From Succinimonas amylolytica DSM 2873 (lineage in GTDB: Bacteria; Pseudomonadota; Gammaproteobacteria; Enterobacterales; Succinivibrionaceae), in contig NZ_KB899636.1 in assembly GCF_000378405.1 (NCBI RefSeq), forward strand, positions 1,645,405 to 1,709,404: DNA of 64,000 nucleotides, read 5' to 3'. Both the position numbers and the translations under genes were made by a program. Of this stretch, positions 27,708 to 36,799 are shown piece by piece (position 1 is the stretch's first letter; the number at the start of each line of letters is the position of its first letter). The notes beneath the pieces are model-generated. The model was not told the origin of the DNA, did no database searches, and saw nothing but the letters and a program-made list of their open reading frames with translations.

Positions 27708-29906
27708 TCAGCCCTGTCTGCTTTCCGGAACTCTCTTCCTTCTCGAAACATCCTTAATGCCGTTAATTTTAATCAGAGTGGAGATCACCGTTTCCAGATG
27801 GCTCTGATTCTTGATCTCTATCAGAATGTCCAGACTGTGGTCGCTTTCCTCCCGGTAATCCGTCTGGGTTATGGACAGGATCTCCGCTCCTGTCATGCTG
27901 ACCAGGCTTACGATTTCACCGAGAATGGCCGGTCTTGTGATGTACTGAATATGCAGGGCGGTCTTGAAAAACGCATGTCCCTGATAATTCTTGTTCCATG
28001 ACAGCGAGAGGCAGCTGCAGGAGGGATTTTTTTCGGCTTCGGCAATGGACGGGCATGAAGTGCGGTGAACCATGAGCAGGCCCTTGTCGCCGTCGTATAT
28101 TCCGGTGATCCGGTCTCCGGGCAGCGGGAAGCAGCAGGAGGCGAATTCGTGCTTGACGCCCTCGATGTTGGAGATAATGCCGCTACCGGTATCTCCTTCG
28201 GATACCGAGCCGCTGCGCTCTCCCAGAAGGGCGCGGGCTACCAGGACGGCGTTGGATTCCCCCATGGTAATTTTGCGGAAGAGGGTGTTCAGACTGTCAA
28301 TATGGATAGTCCGGAGTACCCGGGCAATGTTTTCGGAATCAATGCTGTCGAGCGGTATGTCTCCCATGGCCAGCTGCAGGAGCTTTCTGCCGTGCTCCTC
28401 GGAACTGGCGGCGTTAATGCCCTGCAGAAAGTCCTTGATGGCCTGCCGGGCTTTCAGTGTAACCACGGAGTCCAGCCAGCGGGGCTGGGCGAAGGGAGTT
28501 TCGCTGGCAATGATGTGCACCTGCTGGCCCGAGGACAGGGAGTGATCCAGAGGAAAGGGCTTGTGGTCAACCTCGGCCGCCCGGCAGCGATTGCCGAGAT
28601 CGGCGCTTATGGCATAGGCGAAATCCACCGGGGTAGCACCCTTGGGCAGCTCCAGCACCTTGCTGCTGCCGTCAAAAACGTAGATTTCTTCCGGAAAAAG
28701 GTTGGCCTTGACGTTTTCCAGAAAATCAAAGGACGAGGAGGTGTTGTTCATGAGATCCTTGAGACTCTGCATCCAGCGGTTGGCATACATCGTGGTTTCA
28801 GAGCCGTTCCCCATGCCGCCGTTTTTGCGGAGCTTGTAAACCCAGTGGGCGGCAACCCCCTGTTTGGCCATCATGTCCATATACTCGGTTCTGATATGAA
28901 TTTCTAGCTCCTGGCCGTCACTTCCCATAACAGTGGTATGAAGGCCCTGATAGCCGTTCATTTTCGGGAGCGCAATATAGTCCTTGAAATACCCCTGCTT
29001 GGGCTTGAAGAGGGCGTGTACCTGCCCCAGTGCCCGGTAGCAGCTGTCTACGGAATCCACAATTACCAGGAAGCTGAATACGCTGAGCAGGGTGTGCAGC
29101 CGCAGGTGATCGGTTTTCATTTTGTGATAGATGGTAGCCAGACACTTCTCGCGGACTTTTACCTGAAAACGGATGCCGATTTTGCGAAAGCAGGATCGCA
29201 TGGATTCCATAAGCTCGTTATAGGTGTCCATCCGGTTTTTCTGCCCCTGAGCCACTGTGGCCTCCAGTACCCGGTATCTGTAGGGGTATATGGCACGGAA
29301 ACAGAGATCCTGAAGCTCGTTTTTCATTTTGCTTATGCCCAGCCGGTAGGCAATAGGGGCATAAATATCCAGAGTCTCCCGGGCAATGCGCATCCGCTTG
29401 TCCGGCCGGAGAGCGCCGATAGTCTGCATGTTGTGGGTGCGGTCCGCCAGCTTGATGAGAATGACCCGGGTGTCGTTGGTCATGGCCAGGAGCATCTTCT
29501 GAATGTTTGCGACCTGGGCCTCCTTGTAGTCGCTGAACCGGATTTTTTCCATTTTGGTGACGCCGTTAACCAGGTCGGCCACTGTGTCGTTGAAAATACG
29601 TTTGATATCGTTCTGGGTGACCCGGGTATCTTCAATCACGTCGTGAAGCAGGGAGGCCATGAGCGCCTCTACGTCCAGATGCATGTCGGCAAGAATGGCG
29701 GTTACGGCCAGCGGGTGGGTGATGTACGGCTCCCCGCTGGAACGGGTCTGTCCGCTGTGGGCTCTGTAGGAATAGGCATAAGCCTCCGCCACCTCCTGAA
29801 TCTGTTCAGGGGGGAGATAGGCTTTAAGCTTCTCTTCCAATGGCGTGAAGAGGCTTTTCATTTCGTCCGGCCAGTTGTTGCGGTCCAGCGCAGGATCTTC
29901 AGACAT
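27708..29906 (-). CDS. spoT: Bifunctional (p)ppGpp synthetase/hydrolase SpoT
   Basis: A 732-residue RelA/SpoT homologue controlling the stringent response. The hydrolase domain is intact: His50, THP near 64, LLHDVIEDT with His88-Asp89, and KLADRTHNMQT near 155. The synthetase region follows (REKCLATIYHKMK, then DYIALPKMNGYQGLHTTV near 325 and MAKQGVAAHWVYK near 365). A TGS domain (YVFDGSSKVLELPKGATPVDFAY), the conserved Cys/Pro region (FASCCFPLPGDRITGIY) and a C-terminal ACT domain complete it. A working HD site argues for SpoT rather than RelA. The usual neighbours rpoZ and trmH are absent, and it is transcribed alone. Confidence 0.95.
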   Translation of the reverse strand: MSEDPALDRNNWPDEMKSLFTPLEEKLKAYLPPEQIQEVAEAYAYSYRAHSGQTRSSGEPYITHPLAVTAILADMHLDVEALMASLLHDVIEDTRVTQNDIKRIFNDTVADLVNGVTKMEKIRFSDYKEAQVANIQKMLLAMTNDTRVILIKLADRTHNMQTIGALRPDKRMRIARETLDIYAPIAYRLGISKMKNELQDLCFRAIYPYRYRVLEATVAQGQKNRMDTYNELMESMRSCFRKIGIRFQVKVREKCLATIYHKMKTDHLRLHTLLSVFSFLVIVDSVDSCYRALGQVHALFKPKQGYFKDYIALPKMNGYQGLHTTVMGSDGQELEIHIRTEYMDMMAKQGVAAHWVYKLRKNGGMGNGSETTMYANRWMQSLKDLMNNTSSSFDFLENVKANLFPEEIYVFDGSSKVLELPKGATPVDFAYAISADLGNRCRAAEVDHKPFPLDHSLSSGQQVHIIASETPFAQPRWLDSVVTLKARQAIKDFLQGINAASSEEHGRKLLQLAMGDIPLDSIDSENIARVLRTIHIDSLNTLFRKITMGESNAVLVARALLGERSGSVSEGDTGSGIISNIEGVKHEFASCCFPLPGDRITGIYDGDKGLLMVHRTSCPSIAEAEKNPSCSCLSLSWNKNYQGHAFFKTALHIQYITRPAILGEIVSLVSMTGAEILSITQTDYREESDHSLDILIEIKNQSHLETVISTLIKINGIKDVSRRKRVPESRQG

Positions 29907-30334
29907 AAATTCTCCTTATTCTCCCCGCTCTGAAAGCTCAGCATGTTATTGTTGCAGTCTGTTTCGGCAGGGGAAGGCCGTAAGCAGTAAATCGCGGGGG
30001 AGTTTGCTGTCGGAACTGCTCCGTTTTCTCTATTTTAATTTGAAATTAGCGTTTTAGAGAGATTTTGTTTCAAAAATTGCGGTTTTAATGATGTGAAGAT
30101 CCTGATTTCCGGAGCGGATGATCCGGCTATAGCTGCCGGATACGGAGCCGGAATTTCCTCCGGAGCTGGATTTTTCAGGAGTTAGGGAGCAGTTTTTTTA
30201 ATGTTTGTGATCACTCCCGGCAATAATGACGGGATTATACAGCTTTACGGGAGGATCGCGGGTTTCTGTGCTAATCTTGATTTCTGAAGCCGGTGATTTT
30301 GGGCCGGCATATTTTTGATTAACAGGAGACTGCC
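29907..30334. other. Non-coding stretch dense in CCGG
   Basis: Between two divergent genes. Five CCGG tetramers occur in 55 bases at 30109-30163, some able to pair (CCGGC/GCCGG at 30123-30139). An A/T-rich part at 30020-30100 may hold promoters, but none could be assigned. Confidence 0.35.
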
Positions 30335-30892
30335 ATGCCTCAGATTCTTATTGTTTCCGGACATCCGGATCCTGCCACTTCGCTGGCAAACAGGCTTATT
30401 CTCAGGAACGTAAAGGAGCTCGTTCCTGCCGCTAATGTCCGGGAGCTGGGAGTGCTTTATCCTGACGAACAGTTTGACGTGGCTGCCGAGCAGGAGGCTC
30501 TGGCCGGTGCCGATATCATCGTTCTGGCCTTCCCGCTGCACTGGTATTCCGTTCCCGGTCTTATGAAGAACTGGATTGACAGGGTCTGGCTGCACGGATT
30601 TGCCTATGGCTCAAAGGGGGACCGGCTGCGGGGAAAAAGGATGGTGCTTTCCGTTACCACCGGTGGTCCTGAAACCGCCTACCGCCATGACGGCTCCCAG
30701 ACCGCAACGCTGAGAGAAATTCTGCTGCCGCTTAGGCTTACGGCCCGTAACTGCGGCATGAAGGTTACCGATTATGTGGCTTCTTACGGGATGCTTTTCA
30801 TTCCGGGAATGAGCACGGAGGATGATCGGAACCGTATTGAAAGAGAAGCTCTGGAGCATGCCAGGGTTCTGGCCAGAACTCTTTTACAGTAA
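30335..30892 (+). CDS. Flavodoxin-fold NAD(P)H:quinone oxidoreductase
   Basis: 185 residues. Begins with the flavodoxin-like fold (MPQILIVSGHPDPATSLANR), followed by ADIIVLAFPLHWYSVPGLMKNWIDRVW (about 60-85) and SVTTGGPETAYRH near 108. This pattern is shared by MdaB, KefF, YheR and YwrO and includes the FMN/FAD-binding loop. Such enzymes reduce quinones by two electrons using NAD(P)H. Ribosome site AACAGGAGA before the ATG. No potassium channel gene is adjacent, so a KefF-type partner role is not supported. Confidence 0.85.
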   Translation: MPQILIVSGHPDPATSLANRLILRNVKELVPAANVRELGVLYPDEQFDVAAEQEALAGADIIVLAFPLHWYSVPGLMKNWIDRVWLHGFAYGSKGDRLRGKRMVLSVTTGGPETAYRHDGSQTATLREILLPLRLTARNCGMKVTDYVASYGMLFIPGMSTEDDRNRIEREALEHARVLARTLLQ

Positions 30893-31214
30893 TTTTCTGG
30901 CTGACAGGGGACTTTGTTTTCAAAAAAAGTCCGGCGGTTTCCGGCCCGGGATCTGCTGTTTCCCGGATACAGCAGCAGAGGTGCCGGTACCGTCTGTTAT
31001 CATACTGGCAGTTCTCGTTCTGCTTACCTCATCTCGCTTTATTTCTTTCTTCTTTTTCTTTCTTCTTCTCATCTCTTTCGTCCTTTGAATCATTAAGCAG
31101 TCATTTGTTATGTTCTCCCGGAGATTTTGATCCGGCGCGCGGGAGCAATTTCAGGTAAAATAGCGGCGGCGTCAAAAACACGGATAATTTTTCCTGTCAG
31201 GAGTTTTTGCTGTT
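30893..31214. other. Intergenic stretch with a 43-base polypyrimidine-rich tract
   Basis: Bases 31041-31083 on the plus strand are almost all C and T (TTTCTTTCTTCTTTTTCTTT is part of it). The tract precedes the first NSS transporter gene by about 130 bases. No ORF or terminator is seen. Confidence 0.5.
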
Positions 31215-32660
31215 ATGAATGAAAATCTGAGGGATATCGGGATGGATACAGAAGCCGGTCAGCACCAGGGGGCTGAGAAACTAAAGTCCCGGCTGGGCTT
31301 GATTCTGCTGTCTGCAGGGTGTGCTATCGGCCTCGGAAATGTCTGGCGCTTTCCCTATGTTGCCGGTGAGAATGGCGGCGGCATTTTTGTAGCAGTCTAT
31401 ATTCTCTGCCTGATTCTGGTGGGGGTTCCGGCGGTTATGCTGGAGATGTCTTTGGGCCGGGCTACCGGAAAATCCATTACCCGGGCCTATGAAGCTGCTG
31501 AACCTCCCGGAAGCTGGTGGCATCTTTCACGGTATGTACTGATTTTCGGTCCCTATATTCTTCTTGGTTTTTATACCGTTCTTACCGGATGGCTTTTGTA
31601 CTATCTCTGCTATTTCATAGGCGGGGACTTTGGAAGCCAGCATTATGCCAGTCAGGCAGAGGCCGGAGCCGCCAGCCTGAAAATGTTTGAGAGCTTTCTC
31701 GGGAATCCGGCAGCCATGCTTACGGCAACACTGGCTGTTATCGCAGCTGCCGGAATTATCGCGCTCCGCCGGGTAGAGAAGGGCCTGGAGGCGGTTACGA
31801 AGCCTCTTATGCTGCTCCTCCTCTTTATGATGATAGCACTGGCAGCCTATTGTCTGACGCTTCCCGGTGCCATGGAAGGGGTGCGCTACTACCTTTATCC
31901 GGATCTGGACCGGTTTCGGAATGCCGGGGTTCCCCGGGTGCTTACTGAAGCGCTTACCCAGGCTTTTTTCACGCTGAGCGTGGGACAGGGGTCGCTTCTG
32001 GTTTTCGGGAGCTATGCCTCCAAGGAGCACTCTCTTGTGAACGAATCGCTTTATATTGTCGGTCTGGACTTTATGGTGGCGTTTCTGGCCGGGCTTATTA
32101 TTTTTCCGGCCTGCTTCAGCTACGGCCTAAGGCCGGACAGCGGACCGGATCTTCTTTTTATTACGATGATCAATGTGTTTTCGGGGATGGAGCACGGACA
32201 GACTGCCGGAGTGCTGTTCTTCTTTTTCATGTTTGTTGCGGCATTTACCACCGTGGCTACGGTGTTTGAGGGCAATATGGCGGCAGTACGGGATCTTTTC
32301 GGGATCCGGAGAATTCCGGGAGCTTTGCTGAATACCCTTCTGATTACGGTTCTGGCGCTGCCGGTGATTTTCGGATTCAACATTTATAACGATATTCATC
32401 CTCTGGGAGGCCGGAGTAATTTTCTGGATCTCTGGGACTTTATCGTCAGTACCAACATTCTGCCCTGCGGGGCCCTGTTTATGACGCTGTTTGCCGCTGC
32501 GGGATGGGGATTTCACAATTTCCGGAAGGAGGTCAACACCGGAGCCGGTCTGAGGCTGCCGGCCTGGACCTCCGGGTATTTCCGGATTTTTCTGCCGTTT
32601 ATTATTGTGCTGATACTTATTACCGGCTATGCGGGCGTTATTTCCAAGTGGAGCTCATAA
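31215..32660 (+). CDS. Sodium-dependent NSS/SLC6-family transporter 1
   Basis: A 481-residue LeuT-fold transporter importing an amino acid or related solute with sodium. The unwound helix 1 signature AGCAIGLGNVWRFPYVAGENGG is at about 33-55, with helix 3 at VLIFGPYILLGFYTVLTGWLLYY near 110, TEALTQAFFTLSVGQGSLLVFGSY near 240 (helix 6), and the conserved end of helix 8. Roughly twelve membrane segments. The stop TAA abuts the ATG of a paralogous gene, so the two form an operon. The substrate cannot be read from sequence. Confidence 0.93.
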   Translation: MNENLRDIGMDTEAGQHQGAEKLKSRLGLILLSAGCAIGLGNVWRFPYVAGENGGGIFVAVYILCLILVGVPAVMLEMSLGRATGKSITRAYEAAEPPGSWWHLSRYVLIFGPYILLGFYTVLTGWLLYYLCYFIGGDFGSQHYASQAEAGAASLKMFESFLGNPAAMLTATLAVIAAAGIIALRRVEKGLEAVTKPLMLLLLFMMIALAAYCLTLPGAMEGVRYYLYPDLDRFRNAGVPRVLTEALTQAFFTLSVGQGSLLVFGSYASKEHSLVNESLYIVGLDFMVAFLAGLIIFPACFSYGLRPDSGPDLLFITMINVFSGMEHGQTAGVLFFFFMFVAAFTTVATVFEGNMAAVRDLFGIRRIPGALLNTLLITVLALPVIFGFNIYNDIHPLGGRSNFLDLWDFIVSTNILPCGALFMTLFAAAGWGFHNFRKEVNTGAGLRLPAWTSGYFRIFLPFIIVLILITGYAGVISKWSS

Positions 32661-34070
32661 ATGACAACTGAATTAAAGGATCACCCGAGTCCGGCCCGGG
32701 GAATCATCTCTTCCCGGCTGGGATTTATTATGATATCGGCGGGCTGTGCCATCGGTCTCGGAAATGTCTGGCGTTTTCCGTATATTGCCGGACATAACGG
32801 CGGGGCGGCCTTTGTTCTTATTTATCTTCTCTGCCTGGTACTGCTGGGCATCCCCTGTCTCTCCATGGAGCTGGCTATCGGCAGGGCTTCCCGGAGAAGT
32901 GTGACCAGGGCTTTTGAGGAACTGGAGCCTTCCGGGAGCAGATGGCATCTTCTGAAATACCTGATGGCTCTGGGCCCGTATGTTCTCCTGTCCTATTACG
33001 CAGTGATCACGGGCTGGCTTCTTTATTACCTCTGGAGCTTTCTGGCAGCGCTGACGGGAGTTGTTCCGGCTCAGGAGGCACAAAGCAGCATAGCTCCCGG
33101 GGAGTCCTTCAGCTCTCTTATCAGTTCTCCGGATCTGTCCCTGGGGTTCTGTGCCGCAGTGATTGCAATGAGTGGCCTGGTATGCTTCTTCGGCATCAAA
33201 AACGGGGTGGAGCGGGTGGTAAAGCCCATGCTGCTGGCACTCCTGTTTCTTCTGGCCGGCATGGCGGTTTACAGCCTCACGCTTCCCGGAGCCATGGAGG
33301 GCGTAAAATATTACCTTTACCCCGATTTCGGCAAAATGATGGAGGCCGGAATTATCAATGTGGTCTGGGATGCCCTCAATCAGGCATTTTTCACTCTCAG
33401 TGTCGGCCAGGGCTGTCTTCTGGTATTCGGGAGCTACATTGACAAGAAGCGTTCCATTCTGGGGGAATCCCTGTGGATTGCCGGTACCGACACTTTTGTG
33501 GCACTCATGGCCGGTCTTATTATTTTCCCGGCCTGTATCAGCATGGGCCTTAAGCCCGATGCGGGACCTTCACTGCTGTTTAATACCATGCTGTCGGTAT
33601 TCAGCCGCATGGAGTACGGAATGATTCTGGGCACGGTGTTCTTTGTGTTTATGTTCTTTGCGGCCATTACTACGGTAATTACGGTTTTTGAAAATGCGCT
33701 GGCAAATTTCAACGACTTTTTCGGGAGCACCAGGAAGAGTTCGGTGGTGATAAACACCTTGCTGCTTTTTCTGGCGGCCGTTCCCTGCGGACTCGGTTTT
33801 AATCTCTGGTCGGATATTACCATCATGGGGTGGGGAATTCTGGATTTTGAGGATTTTATTGAATCCTACAATATTCTCCCCCTGGGCTCTCTCGGTTTTG
33901 CTCTTTTTGTGTCCTTCGGCTGGGGCTTTGACCGTTTTCTGAAGGAAATGAATACCGGCACAGGACTCCGGCTCCCGGCCTGGTTGAGACCGTATTTCAG
34001 ATATGTCATTCCCATGATAATCGTTGTGGTGTTTACTTTGGGGTACTATGACAAGTTCTTTGCCTCATAA
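32661..34070 (+). CDS. Sodium-dependent NSS/SLC6-family transporter 2
   Basis: A 469-residue paralogue of the preceding transporter, starting on the next base after its stop. Helix 1 reads SAGCAIGLGNVWRFPYIAG near 28. The helix 6 region reads QAFFTLSVGQGCLLVFGSY. Both proteins share LPGAMEGVKYYLYPD-type text, so the pair probably arose by tandem duplication. They may act as homodimers with different substrates or as a heterodimer. Confidence 0.93.
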   Translation: MTTELKDHPSPARGIISSRLGFIMISAGCAIGLGNVWRFPYIAGHNGGAAFVLIYLLCLVLLGIPCLSMELAIGRASRRSVTRAFEELEPSGSRWHLLKYLMALGPYVLLSYYAVITGWLLYYLWSFLAALTGVVPAQEAQSSIAPGESFSSLISSPDLSLGFCAAVIAMSGLVCFFGIKNGVERVVKPMLLALLFLLAGMAVYSLTLPGAMEGVKYYLYPDFGKMMEAGIINVVWDALNQAFFTLSVGQGCLLVFGSYIDKKRSILGESLWIAGTDTFVALMAGLIIFPACISMGLKPDAGPSLLFNTMLSVFSRMEYGMILGTVFFVFMFFAAITTVITVFENALANFNDFFGSTRKSSVVINTLLLFLAAVPCGLGFNLWSDITIMGWGILDFEDFIESYNILPLGSLGFALFVSFGWGFDRFLKEMNTGTGLRLPAWLRPYFRYVIPMIIVVVFTLGYYDKFFAS

Positions 34071-34178
34071 CACTGCGGTACTGTCCTGGAAAACCGGTTC
34101 CGGGCAGACATGCGAAAGGAGGCGGCGGGGAGGCTGGTTATCCGGACCTACGGCATGAAAAATGAAAGGACAGCAACA

Positions 34179-34844
34179 ATGACAAAAAATCACAGGTCTG
34201 CTCCGGGACGGAGTTTCGGGGATAATCCTGCCAGGGCGGGCAAACCGGGAAACAGCGGCAAATCCGGACGGGGAACCGGCATGGTCCGGATTATCGGAGG
34301 ACGTTTCCGGGGACGCCGGCTTCCGGTACTGGACAGTGAAGGGCTCAGGCCTACCACTGACCGTGTGAAGGAAACCCTGTTTAACTGGCTTATGTTTCAG
34401 ATTGCCGGAACCTCCTGCCTGGATCTCTTTTCCGGAAGCGGCAGTCTTGGGTTTGAAGCCTGGTCCCGGGGGGCTGCGAGAGTGGTAATGCTGGAAATGG
34501 ACCGCCAGGTCTGTCTCAGTCTGAAAAAGAATGCCGCGCTTCTTGCCTCAGACACCGGGGAGGCCGGGACTTCTCCGGAGATTATCGGGGGGGAGGCGCT
34601 GTCCTGGCTCGGTTCCTATCGCGGCGAGCCCTTTGATATCATATTTCTGGATCCTCCCTTCCGGAAGGGGATTCTGGAGGAGGTGTTTGCTCTTCTTCCC
34701 GGAGTCGTCAGGAAGGACGGCTTTGTGTATGTGGAGCAGGAATCGGAATCTGCTATCCGGATACCGTCCTTCCTGACGCCTTACCGTGAGGGCCGGGCCG
34801 GGCAGGTGGTATTCCGGCTATTCAGAATGGGGGATCCGGCATAG
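34179..34844 (+). CDS. rsmD: 16S rRNA (guanine-966-N2)-methyltransferase RsmD
   Basis: 221 residues from ATG 34179, preceded by AAAGGA eight bases away; the frame is open to 34110. Core motifs: MVRIIGGRFRGRRLPV near 35, LRPTTDRVKETLFNWL near 55, the SAM-binding motif CLDLFSGSGSLGFEA near 80, VVMLEMD near 103 and the catalytic FLDPPF near 150 (motif IV). The N-terminal 34 residues are Gly/Arg/Ser-rich and longer than in E. coli RsmD. The gene lacks its common partner ftsY or coaD here. Confidence 0.92.
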   Translation: MTKNHRSAPGRSFGDNPARAGKPGNSGKSGRGTGMVRIIGGRFRGRRLPVLDSEGLRPTTDRVKETLFNWLMFQIAGTSCLDLFSGSGSLGFEAWSRGAARVVMLEMDRQVCLSLKKNAALLASDTGEAGTSPEIIGGEALSWLGSYRGEPFDIIFLDPPFRKGILEEVFALLPGVVRKDGFVYVEQESESAIRIPSFLTPYREGRAGQVVFRLFRMGDPA

Positions 34845-34970
34845 TACGGGGCTCCGTACAGTCAGCAGAGATTCTTTCTGATTCCGGTCAGTCATAGCTG
34901 ATATATCCGGCAGATTACAGAGTTTTGTCATTTCGGGCATTGCGTACAGATAATTACAGGGAATCTCTCC

Positions 34971-36062
34971 ATGAATAATAATGACATATACAGCTTTATA
35001 AATTCAAAGGATGTCCGCAATTACCTTAAGGAGATTGATTATCAGTTTTCATCTCCGGAAGCGGCCTGGCTGGTTTTTCAATGCCGCACACTTACAATCA
35101 GGGAACGCCATGCGGCCTGGCAGGATATCATAGATACCATGCCGGATGCGGAACTGGAGTCCCCGCATTTCAGACACTTCGGAGAGCGGTATTTTTTGCA
35201 TGATATCCTGAAAAAGGGTATCGAGAATGAAAAGAGAAGATTTTCTGAATTTTGTGCTGAAAGCCCCGGAGCTGTCTTTACCTTTCAAATCAGGCAGGGA
35301 CGCTATAAATGGAATAGCAGTGACCTGACTCCGTTTTACTCAGGCTATTCCGCCTGTCTTGAAGCGGTACGACAGGAGATAGGCGAAATTAACAGCGACG
35401 CGGATCCGGAATACCGGGTAACCTCGGTAAGGATCACAAAAAAGATAACTGAGAAGCCCGGGGCGGAAACCCTGCTTCTTGATGCTGCCCGAAATCTGGA
35501 GCCGCTTTCACTTGATAGCATTTCCCCCCGTGATAATTCCGTGAAGTACAATCCTCCGGACAGTGAGGCGGTTGATTTAACGGATGTGCTGCAGTCCCTC
35601 TGGTTCTGTTTTCCGGTACCTTTCAAAAAGGGGGATATCGTCAGGGAGGTAAGTTCGTATCCCGATACTGAGGAGAGTGCTGCGCCTCTGGTTATTATCA
35701 GCACGGATTCCCAGGGAAATCTGAAGGCCGGGTATAAAGGCTGCGACTGTTCGGATATGAGAATTGACGGTTATTTCCTGGATAACCGGGGAATGCTGTA
35801 CTGGGATTATACCTTCACCTATATGGATTACGAGTTTTTCCCCGAAGAGTGCCTTACCGGAAAAAACCGCATGCTGAAGGCTTTAAGAAGCTACCTTCGT
35901 GACGAGATTCCCGTTGATCTGTTTGTTAATGCCTGTATCAGCATTTTTCTGACTGAGATGTCCCAGGAAGAAAATTTTCCCGGAGCGTATACCAGAGAAG
36001 GGCTGGTTCTGGCCGGTCTGGTGCCTCCTGACGAGAGGGGAAGCGCTTCAGGCGAAAAATAA
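34971..36062 (+). CDS. Unrecognised 363-residue soluble protein
   Basis: I do not recognise a named family. The protein begins MNNNDIYSFINSKDVRNYLK, then SSPEAAWLVFQCRTLTIRERHAAW, and contains VPFKKGDIVREV near 222, an acidic-aromatic stretch YWDYTFTYMDYEFFPEE near 280, and LLRSYL-type helices near the end. No signal peptide or membrane segment. It resembles uncharacterised proteins of gut Firmicutes in wording, which would fit transfer, but this is an impression only. AGGGA lies twelve bases before the ATG. It sits next to gene debris. Confidence 0.6.
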   Translation: MNNNDIYSFINSKDVRNYLKEIDYQFSSPEAAWLVFQCRTLTIRERHAAWQDIIDTMPDAELESPHFRHFGERYFLHDILKKGIENEKRRFSEFCAESPGAVFTFQIRQGRYKWNSSDLTPFYSGYSACLEAVRQEIGEINSDADPEYRVTSVRITKKITEKPGAETLLLDAARNLEPLSLDSISPRDNSVKYNPPDSEAVDLTDVLQSLWFCFPVPFKKGDIVREVSSYPDTEESAAPLVIISTDSQGNLKAGYKGCDCSDMRIDGYFLDNRGMLYWDYTFTYMDYEFFPEECLTGKNRMLKALRSYLRDEIPVDLFVNACISIFLTEMSQEENFPGAYTREGLVLAGLVPPDERGSASGEK

Positions 36063-36799
36063 CGAGATGTTTCATATTAGCTGCTGCAGCTCTTTAGCAT
36101 GTATTTATGCAGCAGCTTTTTGACTGTCCTGAATTGCCGTTGTCAATGCATCAATAATCGGTTCTTCAGAGAATGGAGTCTCATCCATTTCTACCGATTC
36201 CGTATCATCTGTATCCGTTGATGAACATACACTGAAAGGCAGTTCGCCACGGTTGAACCAAGAGTCTGTTTCGTCATTAGCAAATACAGCAGAAAGTGCT
36301 GCAAGAGCTGAACTGACATTTTTCTGTCAGCTCATAGTTTTGTGTTTTTGGCGGTTGGCAATGAGAATCATGTTTTCGTTTTCAACTCCGTTAGATGATT
36401 TCCCCGCCTGTTTTCACTCCATAACCATTATTTGCACAGATCTGCACAGTTTTACAGTTACCTTTCCCATGCAAGGTTTCACCGTACCGTAAACGGGCAT
36501 GATCGCCATCAGCATAATCCGTAACGAATGATCCTCAGGATGTTCCCGGATTCACTGTATTTCCGGAAAATAAGCCCCGATTTCGATCTGTCAAAAAGCA
36601 CAGAGTTTAAGCCCGAAAACAAAAAATCCTTCCTTCTCCCGCATTATTTGCCACGGGGATTCCGGTATTCCCGAGGGGATGTGCAAGACTGCCGAAAAAA
36701 TACATGAAAAAGAACAAGTAATGCAGTCGCTTGATAAAATGACTCAGCCTGCTGCGGTATGCCCAAATCATTTGAAGATGATTTCGCAAGGAACAGGAT
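36063..36799. other. Gene debris, 737 bases without an intact gene
   Basis: Several short reading frames look like gene remains. On the minus strand about 72 codons end near 36104 with NDETDSWFNRGELPFSVC, then DETPFSEEPIIDALTTA and a TAA, an ordered acidic C-terminus interrupted upstream by a stop. On the plus strand about 36650-36830 reads GIPEGMCKTAEKIHEKEQV then MQSLDKMTQPAAVCPNHLK. Neither is recognised. The stretch joins the AAA-ATPase pseudogene and is best read as decayed accessory DNA. Confidence 0.45.
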
